NCBI GenBank assembly: GCA_002104945.1
Contig: MCFH01000039.1
Location: 358,501 to 422,500 of the forward strand
Direction: 5' to 3'
DNA from: Piromyces finnis
Taxonomy: Eukaryota > Neocallimastigomycota > Neocallimastigomycetes > Neocallimastigales > Neocallimastigaceae
Length of the DNA stretch: 64,000 bases
Shown here: positions 22,676 through 33,835 of the stretch, piece by piece
How positions within the stretch are numbered: the stretch's first letter is position 1
Layout of the letters: each line of letters opens with the position of its first letter
Notes under the pieces: generated by a model
What the model saw: only the letters and a program-made list of their open reading frames with translations
Told to the model about the DNA's origin: nothing
Database searches by the model: none
Made by a program: the position numbers and the translations under genes

Positions 22676-23255
22676 TAATAATAATAATAAATAAAAATAA
22701 TTAATAATAAAATAATAAAACAATTAATTATTATAATAGTATATTAATATTTATTATTTTTAATAATAATCATAATTATTAAAATATTTTATTTGTATTT
22801 ACAATTATTGATTTAAAATTAATTATTATTCTTGTAATTAATTGTTATCCATAATGTAAATGGTGTATGTAACAAATTAATGCATACATGGTAATAAGCC
22901 ACATTTAATATTTATGTATTGTAATACTGCATCACAAATATTCACATTTACTCAAATTAGAAAAGTTGGTATTTATTAATAAATAAATTTAATATACTTT
23001 AGATTAATTAATTTGTACCAAATAATAAAGTTGTGAAAATAAAATACATTCCAATATAATATTTTATGTATTTTATAAGATTATAAATTAATATTGTGCT
23101 ACATTTTTTATTAATTGGTTAATTTTTAAAAAGGATTTAAGAAAGTTACAATATCTATATTATAAAATGAATATAAAAATAATAAATAAAAGATTATAAA
23201 AACCCAAATAATTTTTTTAAATAAATTTAAGTATAAACTAAATTTATATCTGACA
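22676..23255 (+). repeat. AT-rich segment ending in the LTR terminus of copia relic 2
   Basis: No gene. The right edge ...TATCTGACA stands directly before the same primer site as in copia relic 1, so at least the last part must be a copia LTR. Its left boundary could not be found. Confidence 0.5.
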
Positions 23256-23734
23256 GATTAAGAGTCTCAATTGCTCTTATATTTAAGTAAATTTTTAATA
23301 TGCCTGAAGGAAAATCTAACGGAGATACTGGATCAATTCCTATGTTCAATTCTACCGTTATGTTAGGGAATGTCACTTATGAATTAAATAATAAAAATTT
23401 CATAACGTGGCAAATGTTCATGAGGAACATTTTAAATTATTATGGTCTTGAAGATTGGGTTAATGATAACAAAACCCCAAAAATCAAAAGTGATGAAGAA
23501 ATGGATATAGATGGAAAGGAATATCTAAAGGCACTTTTTGAAGTAAACACATACTATGACAAATCAGTAACTGAAAATGACTTAAAGACGGATAGAAATA
23601 TCCAATTCCTAATTAGATATATTTTATGTCCAAACTGCCAATAAGATATCCAAGATAGGTCTTTAATAAGCTACGAAATGTGGAAATTGTTAGAAGACAT
23701 TTGTAACAACGCGATAGACTCAGGTTAACACAAC
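23256..23734 (+). pseudogene. Copia relic 2: tRNA-Lys-type primer site and gag N-terminus
   Basis: The primer site GATTAAGAGTCTCAA occupies 23256-23270. The gag starts at ATG 23300 (NNKNFITWQMFMRNIL, the UBN2-like copia gag start) and is open to a TAA at 23642. The same frame then continues for about 28 codons with gag-like sequence (SYEMWKLLEDI) to a second TAA near 23730. The rest of the element is missing. Gag sequence differs clearly from copia relic 1, so these are two related families sharing one primer-site type. Confidence 0.75.
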
Positions 23735-24133
23735 ACTAATTAACTATTAGTGTTAACTGTTACACCTAAATGGCTTAGTTCTATTTTTAGTAACAGTCAT
23801 TATCATTAATTAAATTAATATAGCTAAATTTCTTATTGATATATTTTTAATTTCTGTTAAGTCATAAGAAAGGTTTATGATCCATACTTTATCATTTTAA
23901 TTTTAATTTACCTATTAAAATTTTTAAATGATCATAACTTCCTTAAGTAATCAGTTGGAAAGACCACGATTGTACCAAAATGTAGCTTTTTCCTTACGCT
24001 TTCTAATAAACTTAATTTTATTTTGGCGAGTTACGCCCTGTTTCGTGTTTGTTTATTTTTGGCTAAGGGTTATAGTGTATTGATATTAAATTTTTGAAAT
24101 CATAACCCTTTCACTGAATCAAAATTAGTAACC
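23735..24133. other. Non-coding segment with a short palindrome
   Basis: Begins with AACACTAAT-TAACT-ATTAGTGTT (23732-23754), a perfect 9-bp hairpin at the broken edge of the copia gag. The remainder is AT-rich with no recognised frame. Confidence 0.5.
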
Positions 24134-24203
24134 TGTCTTAGTGGTTAGTAACTAAGACCTTGGTTTGGACTACTCGAGTTTGAAACCTCGTCAATCTATT
24201 TTT
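24134..24203 (+). ncRNA. tRNA-like Pol III unit 1 (A box, B box, T-run)
   Basis: A-box-like TGTCTTAGTGG at 24134, B-box-like AGTTTGAAACC at 24177 and a T5 run at 24199. Spacing fits a tRNA-type Pol III gene, but the sequence does not fold into a proper cloverleaf, so it is more likely a tRNA-derived SINE head or part of an LTR than a working tRNA. A close copy lies at 58962. Confidence 0.45.
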
Positions 24204-24507
24204 ATTAATTATCAAAATTTTTTTACAACAAAATTTTACCAAAAAAGATAATTTCTGATTGGTCTAAATAATTGTAAAATTTTTATAAATTTAATTTATA
24301 AATTTTTCATATAAATACTTATAAATTTTCTTTAAAATTTTTTATTCGAGTTTTTATTAACAAAAAATTTTTATAATAAAAATAAAATTATTAAACACTA
24401 ACCTATTATAATTTTGTTAAGTGTTCAATAATAAAATTTTTATTTATTTTAATTATTTTCCTTTTTTATATATTTGTGTTTTTATTTTTGAACATTAGTT
24501 CTTTACA
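24204..24507 (+). repeat. 5' LTR of Ty3/gypsy element J1 (3' part certain)
   Basis: Contains a CCAAT-type element in the form TGATTGGT (about 24257), TATAAATA at 24310 and GAGTTTTTAT at 24348, and ends ...TTCTTTACA at 24507. The primer site follows at the next base. Its left boundary is unclear; the tRNA-like unit at 24134 may belong to it. Confidence 0.65.
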
Positions 24508-24517
24508 ATAAAAACTC
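24508..24517 (+). promoter_or_regulatory. Self-priming primer-binding site of element J1
   Basis: ATAAAAACTC, beginning at the first base after the LTR, is the exact complement of GAGTTTTTAT at 24348-24357. That site lies 38 bp after the start of the TATA box and so near the expected transcript start. This is the layout of Tf1-type self-priming. Confidence 0.65.
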
Positions 24518-25151
24518 CTAATATATAGAATAACACTTTAGTATTTAGAAAAGGAAGAATTTTTTATTTATTAAAATAATTAAGTCAGTGAAACTTATTT
24601 TAACAATAAGGGTACTGAAAACAAAAGTAAAACCCATAGTTATTATAAGGGGAGCGCAAGGACATTTAATTTAATAATAAAGAAAAAAATCCATTTTCTA
24701 ATAAAACTTTTTCTACTTTTAATAAATAAAATAAAATTTTATTATTTTTGAAAAATATTTATAAATAACAAAGAAGTTAGGATTCAACACCTCCCTTAGC
24801 GTTGATAGTTGGATACCTATACATAATACTTTGTTGTTTAGATATTATTAATAACCAGGGAATTAAACCTATTTTTTTCATTAAGTAAGTGACAATAAAG
24901 AAACTAATACCGTTAATTCCTTTTATTGAAAATTTTATATTTCCAATATTAACAATTAATCATATCTACGTTATTAACAAAGAGCTAAGAGAGACCTAGT
25001 ATTGATTACTAATAAAATTAAATATTTGATGGTCCAATACTATTTAATTTGACTCTTTATTTAATTTATTTAACTTTCTTAATTATTTTTTTAATTTTAA
25101 TTTTATTTCTATTTTCTTAATTGTTTTATAATTTTGATTTATTTAAAATAA
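24518..25151 (+). other. Untranslated leader of element J1
   Basis: AT-rich stretch between primer site and gag start. No frame and no recognised repeat. Confidence 0.6.
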
Positions 25152-26640
25152 ATGGAAGGACAAATATTCGACAACGCTTCATTAAAAGACGGCTTCACAG
25201 GAGATAGAAAATACCTCAAATGATTCTTAGAAAAAATAGAACTTGTTTTTCTACTTTATCCTGATAGATACCAGGATGAAGAAAGCAAGGTAATCTACCT
25301 GATTTCCCGCCTCTATGGAAACGCATTAAATTGGGCCGCTACGTTAATCGACAATCATGATCCATGTATGGCAAACTACCAAGCATTCAAGGAAAGATTA
25401 AAAGCATTTTATGGGAATACTGACGCCGTCTACGTAGAAAACCAGATGCTACGTACTCTTAAACAACATCGTTTGGGTGGTATTAGAGGATACATCCTTG
25501 GGTTCAATAAATATTCAGACGAATCCAACTGGAACGAAGAGGCTAAGATGGTCGCATGACTTAACCAAGAAGTGGCTATAAAGATTCTAGAAATGTTCCC
25601 AGGACCAAGAGACTTATTTTCTCTTCAAACTATTGCATCAAGGATAGACTCCAGACTCGCTACCAGAAGATTATTCTTTAATAAAAATTCTAATGGACAA
25701 AGATCTAATTTCAACACTGGATCCAGAAAAGCTTCCACAACTCTAAAAGAACATCCCAAGAAGAAAAAGAAAGAAGTAAAGAATACTTATGTATCTACTG
25801 TGGATCTCCGGGACATCAACTGAAAGATTGCCCTAAGAGAAGAAATAAAAACTCATCAGGTCGAATCTTTAGTTTCCATACTAAATGATTCCTCCGATTC
25901 CAAGAAAAATTAACCAGATAGGGTAACTTCAAATTTCAAGCTATCATATGAACTCCACACCAAAATCCTTATAGATTCCGGTTCCACTCTTAACTTGATC
26001 GATGTTGACTATTGCAATGATCATAACATCCCGTACCATTTATGAAGAAGATCTACCAAACTTATTTGGTATTGGTGTTAGTCAAAAACTATTTCAGAGT
26101 TATTCCGCCTCTTAACCTCCGTTATATGGATCATTTGTGTATTACTGTCTTTTACGTTACTGATCTACTTGTATATCCTTGTATTCTCGGTCTACGTTGG
26201 CTTAAGGAACACAATCCAAGTATTAACTTTGAAAATAACAAATTATCTTTTGGTTCTTTTTATTGCTTGGATCATTGTATGACTCTCTCTTCAAATGTTC
26301 CTGAATTCCATCAAGAAACTTCTGTTTTTTCTACTGATTCTACTGATTGCTATCACTCTACTTCTGTTTCTTTGCCTATTTTTATTTACAATCCTAACCC
26401 TTCTTTTTTAAGTTCTAAGTTATCTCATTCTCGTAATCCCAAAGAAAAATGTTCTAAATCTGTCTCAATTAGCAATGAATCTGTTAACAATCCTTCATCA
26501 CAAGAGTCTTGTCATGGTTTCTAATACTTCTCTTTCCAAAGTTGATCCTAATTTACCAAAAAAACTCTCTTAAGGACTCAAATATTATCACTAAACTTCC
26601 GAAGGAATTAGAATCTATGCTAAATTGTCATATTACATTG
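25152..26640 (+). pseudogene. J1 gag-protease relic (Tf1/sushi-like Ty3/gypsy)
   Basis: ATG at 25152 opens a gag capsid of the same family as J2 and E (SKVIYLISRLYGNALNWAATLIDNHDPC), broken by TGA near 25219 and 25557. A basic segment follows, then a knuckle-like CGSPGHQLKDC stretch in a shifted frame near 25800. The aspartic protease motif LIDSGSTLNLID lies at about 25971. After a frameshift the protease C-terminus (PCILGLRWLKEHNPSINF) is read from 26042 to 26524. Remains of the pol start (LPKELESMLNCHITLKE) end near 26647. RT and integrase are deleted. Confidence 0.8.
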
Positions 26641-26914
26641 AAAGAATGATAATGTTTACTATAAACATTTATTATAGATATATTTTTATATATTATTATC
26701 ATTATTATAATTATTATTATTATTTATGATGAATATTTTGTAATTAAAATTATTAATAATTCTCAGAGGGAATGACTAAATTTCAAAGATTTTCAAAACT
26801 TGTCTACACTGTTACTATTATTTATAAATATATATATAAAGATTTAAATAATGTATTAATTTTTATTTTTTTATTATTACCCAAACATCTCAAATACATT
26901 ATAAGTTATTTATT

Positions 26915-27307
26915 TATTTAATTTTTTGTAGATTATATTTTAATATACTTATTCTATTTAATTATACATATACTCAATATAAAATAAACAAAACTAATCT
27001 ATATATTAATTAAATATTAATAATACTATTCATTATATATTATTAAAAATGTTAATTTAAAACTACGCTAAAGTTATTAAACTAATTTTAATTAAATAAA
27101 AACTTTTTAAGATTTAATTTGAATATTTAAAATATTTAAATTTCATTTCTAACTTTGATATTTTAAAATTAATCTCTATTTAATTATTCAATAAAATTTA
27201 TATAATAAATTTTATAAATAATTTTTTCATTAAAATATCAAAATTATTATCTAATAATTATTAATTAATTATTAAATAATTTAAAGATATATTTTATATC
27301 TTTACAA
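26915..27307 (-). repeat. LTR fragment of family M (minus sense)
   Basis: Reverse complement of the first part of the M-type LTRs, ending TATCTTTACA at 27307 and fading out near 26915. A segment of about 50 bp present in the other copies is deleted near 27140. It lies next to the 3' end of the subtilase relic. Confidence 0.7.
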
Positions 27308-27332
27308 AAAGTTATGATTTATGAATATATTT

Positions 27333-28830
27333 TTAAACTTTATCATCGATGTTTTTTCCAATGTTGTTATAAGAAAATGAAACAGCCCATTTTTGAGTTT
27401 CTCTAGAATCATTACATACATCACTTAATACGTATGTATAAATGGAACTGCAAATATCTAAACATAAATTTTCATTTCTAATAAAATTTGTATTCATAAT
27501 AGAATCAATAGAATCACCTTTTGAACATAAATTAATTTTCGAATTTCCATTAATAGGATCTAATTCTAAGCATAAAGTATTATTAAAAGAATTAATGCAA
27601 TGCCCTGGTTTAATTAATGGTATATACCATTTATTATAATCAGAATAATTGCAATTTTTTAATACCGGTTTTGAATATGAATTATCATTAAACTTAGACA
27701 TAAATATTTTCCCTTTTCATTTAAAATGTTTAAATTATATATCCATCCTAATTTATGATAAGAAGTTATATAATTATTATTTTGTGGTAAAGTAACATTA
27801 GTAGTCGTTGTAGGAGTTGTAGAAGTAATTATTGTTGTTGTTATTGTTGCTGAATATGACGTGACAGTATTTGTTATTTTATTTTTAACTGTTGTTATAG
27901 TTGATTCAACAGTAGCTGGTTTAGAATAAACATTTTTTGTTGAATACGAACTATTTTCATTTAAAATAGATGATAATGATGATGATGATGTTGTTGTTGT
28001 CAAAGTTTTCCCTGTCAGTGCTCAATCACCAAAATTTTGTTGACATCCTTTAAAAGGTAAACAATACTTTGAAGTAGTACCACAAACACCATCGTCAGAG
28101 CAACAATTCATTTTATTAGAATCAAGAATTTTAAAGCATTTTTTAAATCCTGCATATATGCCACATATATTTTCTAGATAAGAATTATTACAGGAGTATA
28201 CAATTCTTTTCCCGTTATTAGCGAATATATTAGGTGTTTCTTTTAATCTTTCAGTTGAATAGTATCGATCATATAAGATATCATTCTGTGATAATTCCAA
28301 AATCTTGTTTTTCAATATTTGTTGATTAAAAATTATATCTTTATTTTCAGATATAACTAAAGCTGAAATTCCTGTAACAATCGGTGCTGAATATGATGTT
28401 CCCTTAGCAAACATGTATTTATTGATTATTTTTGATCTATCATACGTACTTACAAAATCCTCACTGAAATAAGCTGCATATACAAATCCTGGTGCAAATA
28501 CGTCTGTACAATTGCAATAATTAGAAAAATTTGAAATAGTATATATATCTGATGATGATCCTTTTAAATATTCATTTTCATATAGATCTCTAATTCCGAC
28601 ACTACCAACACCAATAACATTATTAAAAAAAGAAGGGATATAACTACCTTCCTTAATACTATTCATTCGATTAAAAACACATCCATCTAATTATCATTTC
28701 CAGCATTAGCTATCTCCATTCTTTCAAGTTCTTCAATTTTACTTTTTATTGTAAAGTCATCCTTTTCTTTCTTATACCAACAAAATGACATGTTGATAAT
28801 TGTTTTATGTGGATTTATATTGTTTATGTA
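27333..28830 (-). pseudogene. C-terminal half of a subtilase with chitin-binding and lectin-like tail
   Basis: On the minus strand, starting at 28830, remnants of the subtilisin core are read: KTIINMSF, then the oxyanion-hole region IANAGNDN, a small frameshift, then the VIGVGSVG region and the catalytic serine box GTSYSAPIVTG (about 28381-28413). A type-1 chitin-binding (hevein-like) domain follows (CGIYAGFKKCF...NCCSDDGVCG...CQQNFGD). A TGA at 28022-28024 falls where the last cysteine of that domain is expected. A Ser/Thr-rich linker follows, then a frameshift near 27700, then a cysteine-containing tail with a QKW motif that resembles a ricin-type beta-trefoil repeat. Secreted subtilase plus chitin-binding fits a fungal cell-surface or secreted protease. 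Three lesions and the split show it is dead. The N-terminal half is at 33450-33835. Confidence 0.8.
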
Positions 28831-29603
28831 TGTAAAATAAGCTAAACTAAGTTCAGGTTTGTATACACTTAATAGACTAAACTAAACTTTAAATTATTTT
28901 TACTTATTATACTTTATTTATTAAATTATTTTAAATTAACTAAACTAAAACAACCGTTGATTACTTTACCGTGAAGGTTATTTTACCAGAGCCCTCACTA
29001 GGCAATCAATTTATATTTACGTAAAACTAAAATTAATAACTAAACTATTATTTTACTAATGTTAATTTATCTATACTAAATTAACCAATACGATTTTCCA
29101 GCTATCGTTTCAATAGTTGAAAAATTTTCTTTATTTATACTTTTTAAATAAATTGAATAAATTCTAATATACATGTTTTAATATTATAATTTTACATTGT
29201 TTACATTTATACATTTATTAAAAGAAATTATTTCTATTAAACTATTTAAATTCAATTTATTTACTAAAGAATTTTCTAAACTTAAAATAAAGTTTTGATT
29301 TATTTACTATATGGTTAATTATATTTCAAACATATATTTAATTTATTTATTTCTAATTTTGAGGCTTAGTTTATAAAAAAATTTTTTTATTATCTAAAAT
29401 ATTTATTGGTTAAAATTTACTTAATTTAAAATTCTATTTTATCATCAAAAACTTTATTTTATCATAAAATTAAATTTTACATAAATTTATGTTAATGTAT
29501 TGTGATATAAATTTTGTGAAAATTTACGGTACATTAATTTAATACATTATACATTATTTTAAATACGTCTTAATACATTATTCTATTAATACAATATTTT
29601 ACA
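28831..29603 (-). repeat. 3' LTR of a chromodomain Ty3/gypsy fragment (family C)
   Basis: 773 bp, TGTAAAATAAGC...TATTTTACA, nearly the same as the solo LTR at 18855. Its internal side (right) abuts the end of a minus-strand pol frame at 29615, so it is a 3' LTR rather than a solo copy. Its outer side interrupts the subtilase gene. Confidence 0.85.
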
Positions 29604-29614
29604 TGCCCCTCTTC

Positions 29615-29886
29615 TTAAGTCGAGCCCCTGAGCGACTTATGTTTAAGGTATTCCTGGATCATTTGAGGGTCTTCGATTTCATCTTCTCTAAGCCATGTAC
29701 TTTCTGAAGGTAACAAACTTTTCCAAACCATAAAGTAGTACTTAGTTCCATTAACAACTTTTTCACTAACAATCTTCAATGGAATTCTTCCTTCAGTAGA
29801 ATCGGTAGCAATGTTTAGAATTCTAGAAGTTGATTCATTCACTTCAACTTCTCTTTCAACATAAGTGTAACGATATCAAGTATCGT
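29615..29886 (-). pseudogene. Ty3/gypsy pol C-terminus with chromodomain
   Basis: About 85 codons ending in a TGA at 29615-29617. The fold signature of a chromodomain is visible (KYYFMVWKSLLPSESTWL...EDPQMIQEYLKH), as in Tf1/sushi-type elements. Everything upstream is lost at about 29886, where an I-type LTR begins. The chromodomain would direct integrase to chromatin marks in a living element. Confidence 0.75.
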
Positions 29887-31288
29887 TGATATAATTTGAT
29901 AATCTTAATTTTGAATTTTACTTCAAAAGGTGATTATTTGTAAAGATATCAAACGCCTCAGCTTGATATCTTTAATGTAACTTTAGCCACAAGTATTATT
30001 GTTTAAGTTACACAAATTATTCAGAAAAAGAAAATGAGACATAATTTATTTATTAACAATTAAAGTTTAAAACAAAATAAATTATTAATTTATTTTTAAT
30101 GTTTAACAAGTAAATTAAAATTCTCAATTTAAATCCCTAGTTTTAGTATTATTTTTTCATAGAAATAGATAAATAATATATAAATAATAAATGATTAATA
30201 TATCAATAATACATGGGCACATATTCAAATTAAATAGTACTTAATTTGAATTGCCAATTGTATTTTACTAAAAATAGTTATAGTTTAAATATTTATTTAC
30301 AATTAAGATTTTAATGTAGATTTTAAATAATAATATATTTTAAATAAATAGTTATAATATAATATAAATGTATTTAGGAAAAATATAAATAGAAGATATT
30401 TTTCATCATTTTGATCGATGTAATTGTTATTAATAAAATTTCTATTATAATAAAAGATATTTTTAATAAAACAATTTTTTATTTTATTTTAAATTTAGTG
30501 TTATTGTAATAGAATAGATATCCTAATCTATTCTTTCTGTGTCAGCATTACATTATTATATTATATCTTTAATTATAACTATATAAGTTATATGAATTAA
30601 AATTTAAAATTATTTTTATAAAAATTAATAAAATTGTTTTATTAAGACACTAAATTGTTTTATTAGAAGCACTCGTTTTTCTAATATTTAAATATTTAAA
30701 ATTTTATTTATTTAAGTATAAAAGTAATTATTAAAATTACAAAAATATTAACTGAACTATATAATATTTCTTTATTAATAATAATAATAATGATTAAAAT
30801 AAGAATATTTACATGTATTTATGTTTTCTTTTAAATTTAAACTATTTACATTAAAATAATAAAATTAATAACTATTTACAATAAAAGTAATAAAAGTAAT
30901 AATTAAAAGTTAAAGAATATAAAAAGTTGTTAGATTTACAATTAATTAAAGTAATAATTATTTTTAATGTTTTAATAAAGGTGTTTAATTATATTATTTT
31001 ATAACATGAATTATTATATTTGTTTACTTTTAAAGTGTAATTTACTAACGAAGTTATTAAATATTTAATTTAACAATTTAACAAAAGTTATATATTTTGA
31101 TCTCGATTAATTAAAGTTTATTATTTTCTTTCAATAATCAAAATATATGCAGTGTTTAGGATTAATTTTATTTAAGAATTTTGGTAAAGTACTTAATTAA
31201 ACTATAACTTATTTTAAGTTACTTTTAGGGTTAACTTAAAAATCAGGTTTAATAATAATTTTATATTTATTAATTTCATTATTTATCA
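29887..31288. repeat. LTR of family I, containing a nested K-type LTR
   Basis: Begins TGATATAATTTGATAATC and ends TTATTTATCA, matching the 791-bp LTRs of element D. It is about 783 bp once the inserted K2 LTR and its duplication are removed. The flanks do not match each other, so this is not a simple solo LTR. The right edge falls 2 bp from the insertion site of the next LTR cluster. Confidence 0.8.
29939..30552 (+). repeat. Solo LTR K2 (family K), nested in the I-type LTR
   Basis: 614 bp, TGTAAAGATATCAAAC...GCATTACA, flanked by TTATT on both sides. Removing it and one TTATT restores the uninterrupted I-type LTR as seen at 50016 and 57639. Confidence 0.93.
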
Positions 31289-31295
31289 AACAAGT

Positions 31296-32424
31296 TGTAA
31301 AAGGTGTTTTTATATTATTAGTTAATAGGTTATTAATTAGTCAATTAAGTTAGTTATTACCTCTCTATACGAGTTAATAACTAAATAAAGTTTTATAAAA
31401 AATAATAAAAGAAAGAAAATAAATATTATAACACAAAAATAAATATAAGTATATATAAATATTATTATGAAATAAATTTACTTAAATAATTATTTTTTAA
31501 TTATATCTTTTATTTATTTATTTATTATAATTATAATACATTAATTATTATTATAGCTATTAATTTACTTTAATACTAACGCTAAAGTATTCAACGTTAG
31601 TTTTAACTATACTATTTAACTATATTAGTTTATTTTCTTTACCACTTGATTGGGTAAAGCAAATAAACTTCCTATTTAATTAATAACCATTAATATATGG
31701 TTATGCATATATCTGGCCATTAAATGGTGACCAGAATATATGGTTTGTTACGGATTTCACTTCAGTTAGGTCGGAATATACATATTTACCCTAAGTTTAT
31801 TAATTTAATAAATGAATAAATAAATATTTTAAATAAATAAATAGCATTTTATTAATTAACTTTATTTATTAATAAATTTTTATTTAAAGAAAAATTTTTA
31901 TTTATTAAATAGTATTATAATTAGAGTAAATATTAAATGTAATGAACTCTCGAAATTCCTAATGATAGGAATTTTCTCGAGTATTTATACTATCTCTAAT
32001 ATTAAGGAATACATTTTAAATTTAATACATGACTAATTATTTATATTAATTAACTATTCTATAAATTAATTACAAATTAATTATATATGACTTTTCACTC
32101 GTGTTAAATTTAATAATTATAAAAGTCATATTATCAATCATTTGTAGAAGGAATGATTATTTTATAATTTAGTTTTAATTTCCTTCTTAATCAAATGAAC
32201 AAAGAGATATTAATTCAAACTTTAATAAATATAAAATCTTAATAATTATAATTAATTAATATCTCTTAAAATACTATTTAATTATGTTTTATAATAAAAT
32301 ATTTCTAATTAATTAAACTAGTAAAACACTAATTAAATAAATAATCATGAATCCACTAATATTCATGACATGGTTTCAATTGAAATATTTATGGGCAAAC
32401 TTATGGCCACAAATATTTCTTACA
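31296..32424. repeat. Solo LTR H1 (family H), containing a nested LTR
   Basis: Begins TGTAAAAGGTG and ends TTTCTTACA; flanked by CAAGT at 31291-31295 and 32425-32429. It is interrupted by the P-type LTR at 31746-32370; without it the length is close to the 499-506 bp of H2 and H3. Confidence 0.9.
31746..32370. repeat. Solo LTR P nested in H1
   Basis: 625 bp, TGTTACGG...CATGACA, flanked by TGGTT on both sides (31741-31745 and 32371-32375). Removing it restores the H-type LTR. No other copy of this family was noticed in the window. Confidence 0.88.
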
Positions 32425-32428
32425 CAAG

Positions 32429-32927
32429 TGTAAAAGGTTTTTTATATTATTAGTTACTAATTAGTTAATTAAGTTAGTTATTACCTCTCTATACGAGTTA
32501 ATAACTAAATAAAGTTTTATAAAAAAATAATAAAAGAAAGAAAATAAATATTATAACACTAAAATAAATATAAACACTTATATAAATATTTTATGAAATA
32601 ATTTTTACTTAAATAATTATATTTTAATTATATCTTTTATTTATTTATTATAATTATAATACATTAATTATTATTATAGCTATTAATTTACTTTAATACT
32701 AACGCTAAAGTATTTAACGTTAGTTTTAACTATACTATTTAACTATATTTAACTATATGAGTTTATTTTCTTTACCACTTGATTGGGTAAAGCAAATAAG
32801 CTTCCTATTTAATTAATAACCATTAATATATGGTTATATATATATCTGGCCAATAAATGGTGACCAGAATATATGGTTTCAATTGAAATATTTGTGGGCA
32901 AACTTATGGCCACAAATATTTCTTACA
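32429..32927. repeat. Solo LTR H2 (family H)
   Basis: 499 bp, TGTAAAAGG...TTCTTACA, flanked by ACAAG at 32424-32428 and 32928-32932. The target duplication includes the last base of H1, so H2 inserted at the very edge of H1. Confidence 0.9.
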
Positions 32928-32935
32928 ACAAGTAG

Positions 32936-33019
32936 TTAAATAGCTATATTGGTTCAATAGTCAACACCAGAATTATTAATTTGAATATTCTGGGTTCGAC
33001 TCAACCTGATACCAATTTT
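32936..33019 (+). ncRNA. tRNA-like Pol III unit 2
   Basis: A-box-like TAGCTATATTGG at 32941 with a pairable 4-bp D-type stem (GCTA/TAGT), a good B box GGTTCGACTC at 32993, the sequence CTGATACCA as in tRNA 3' ends, and a T4 run at 33016. The T and acceptor stems do not pair well, so a tRNA-derived repeat is likelier than a tRNA gene. Confidence 0.45.
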
Positions 33020-33449
33020 ATAAATAATTTTTATTGTTACAAAATATAAATACATTAATGTAGCAATTATTGTAGTTCTAGAATTTTTATCAATTAATTT
33101 AAAGAATTTAAGAATTTTCTAAAAAATTAAAAAAAATTAATTATTCTATTTTTCTATTTTTATATAATGAAATTAATTCTTAGAAATTCTAAAAATTTTT
33201 ATAAAAAGTATAAATACGAGTGAATTTTTCATCAAAAAATTTTTCTTCGTGTTTTTATTAATTAGAAATAAGTAATTTAAAATATTACAAATACTAATTA
33301 ATAAATAAAATTAATTTTCAGATTTTTATTAAGAAAAAATTATTTTCTAAAAAAACAAATTACTTATTTTAGTGTATACCTATTGTGGTAAAATTTAGTT
33401 TTTATTGATAAACTAATAATATTATTATTTATCTAATAAAAACATTACA
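33020..33449. repeat. J-like LTR remnant
   Basis: No gene. Contains the promoter-like block GTATAAATACGAGTGAATTT (33207-33226) and CGTGTTTTTATTAATT, as in J-type LTRs, and ends AACATTACA directly against the subtilase fragment. Confidence 0.5.
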
Positions 33450-33835
33450 GTTTATATTACCTTCCTCTTTGATATAATCTAATGTTTATAATATGTTACT
33501 ATCTCGCAAGTCTGTAGCAATTGATATTAGTTTTTTTGCTACTCCAAAATGGAACCCATCAGCAACAGATGCTACTCTAGTTCCATGAATAGGCATTTTA
33601 ACATTATCCTTGAAAGAACAAAGTTTTCTTCTTTCATCGTCTTTTGAAAGTCTCTCGATTCTCCCATTTGAAATAATTGCGTCACAAGAAACTGTACGCT
33701 CCTGTTCATCAATACTTGATGTCGTTAAAGAAATCCAAATGATATGTATTGATACCTTTATCAATAATAAATATCAATACCTTTTCCCGATTCTTTCGGA
33801 ACATAGTATATACTATCATACAACTTAAGTTTTGT
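33450..33835 (-). pseudogene. N-terminal half of the split subtilase (Asp and His boxes)
   Basis: Read on the minus strand in three shifting frames. A GKGIDIY segment leads to the catalytic Asp region (FIIDKGINTYHLDF), then ERTVSCDA and the catalytic His box (MPIHGTRVASVADG with FGVAKK), ending at DYIKEEGNI just before the J-like LTR remnant. The continuation of the same domain (KTIINMSF) is at 28830 reading left, so the gene was divided by the retroelement cluster at 28831-33449. Several frameshifts and a stop show decay after or before the split. Confidence 0.78.

Noticed and set aside
16934-28024. In-frame TGA codons in several genes, as in a reassigned genetic code
   Set aside because: They occur only in frames that also carry TAA, TAG or frameshifts; the intact genes use TGG for Trp and end in TAA.
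28826-33455. Exact target duplication for the insertion that split the subtilase gene
   Set aside because: GTTTAT occurs at both edges, but it does not abut the LTR ends with a consistent 5-bp register, so the first inserting element cannot be named.
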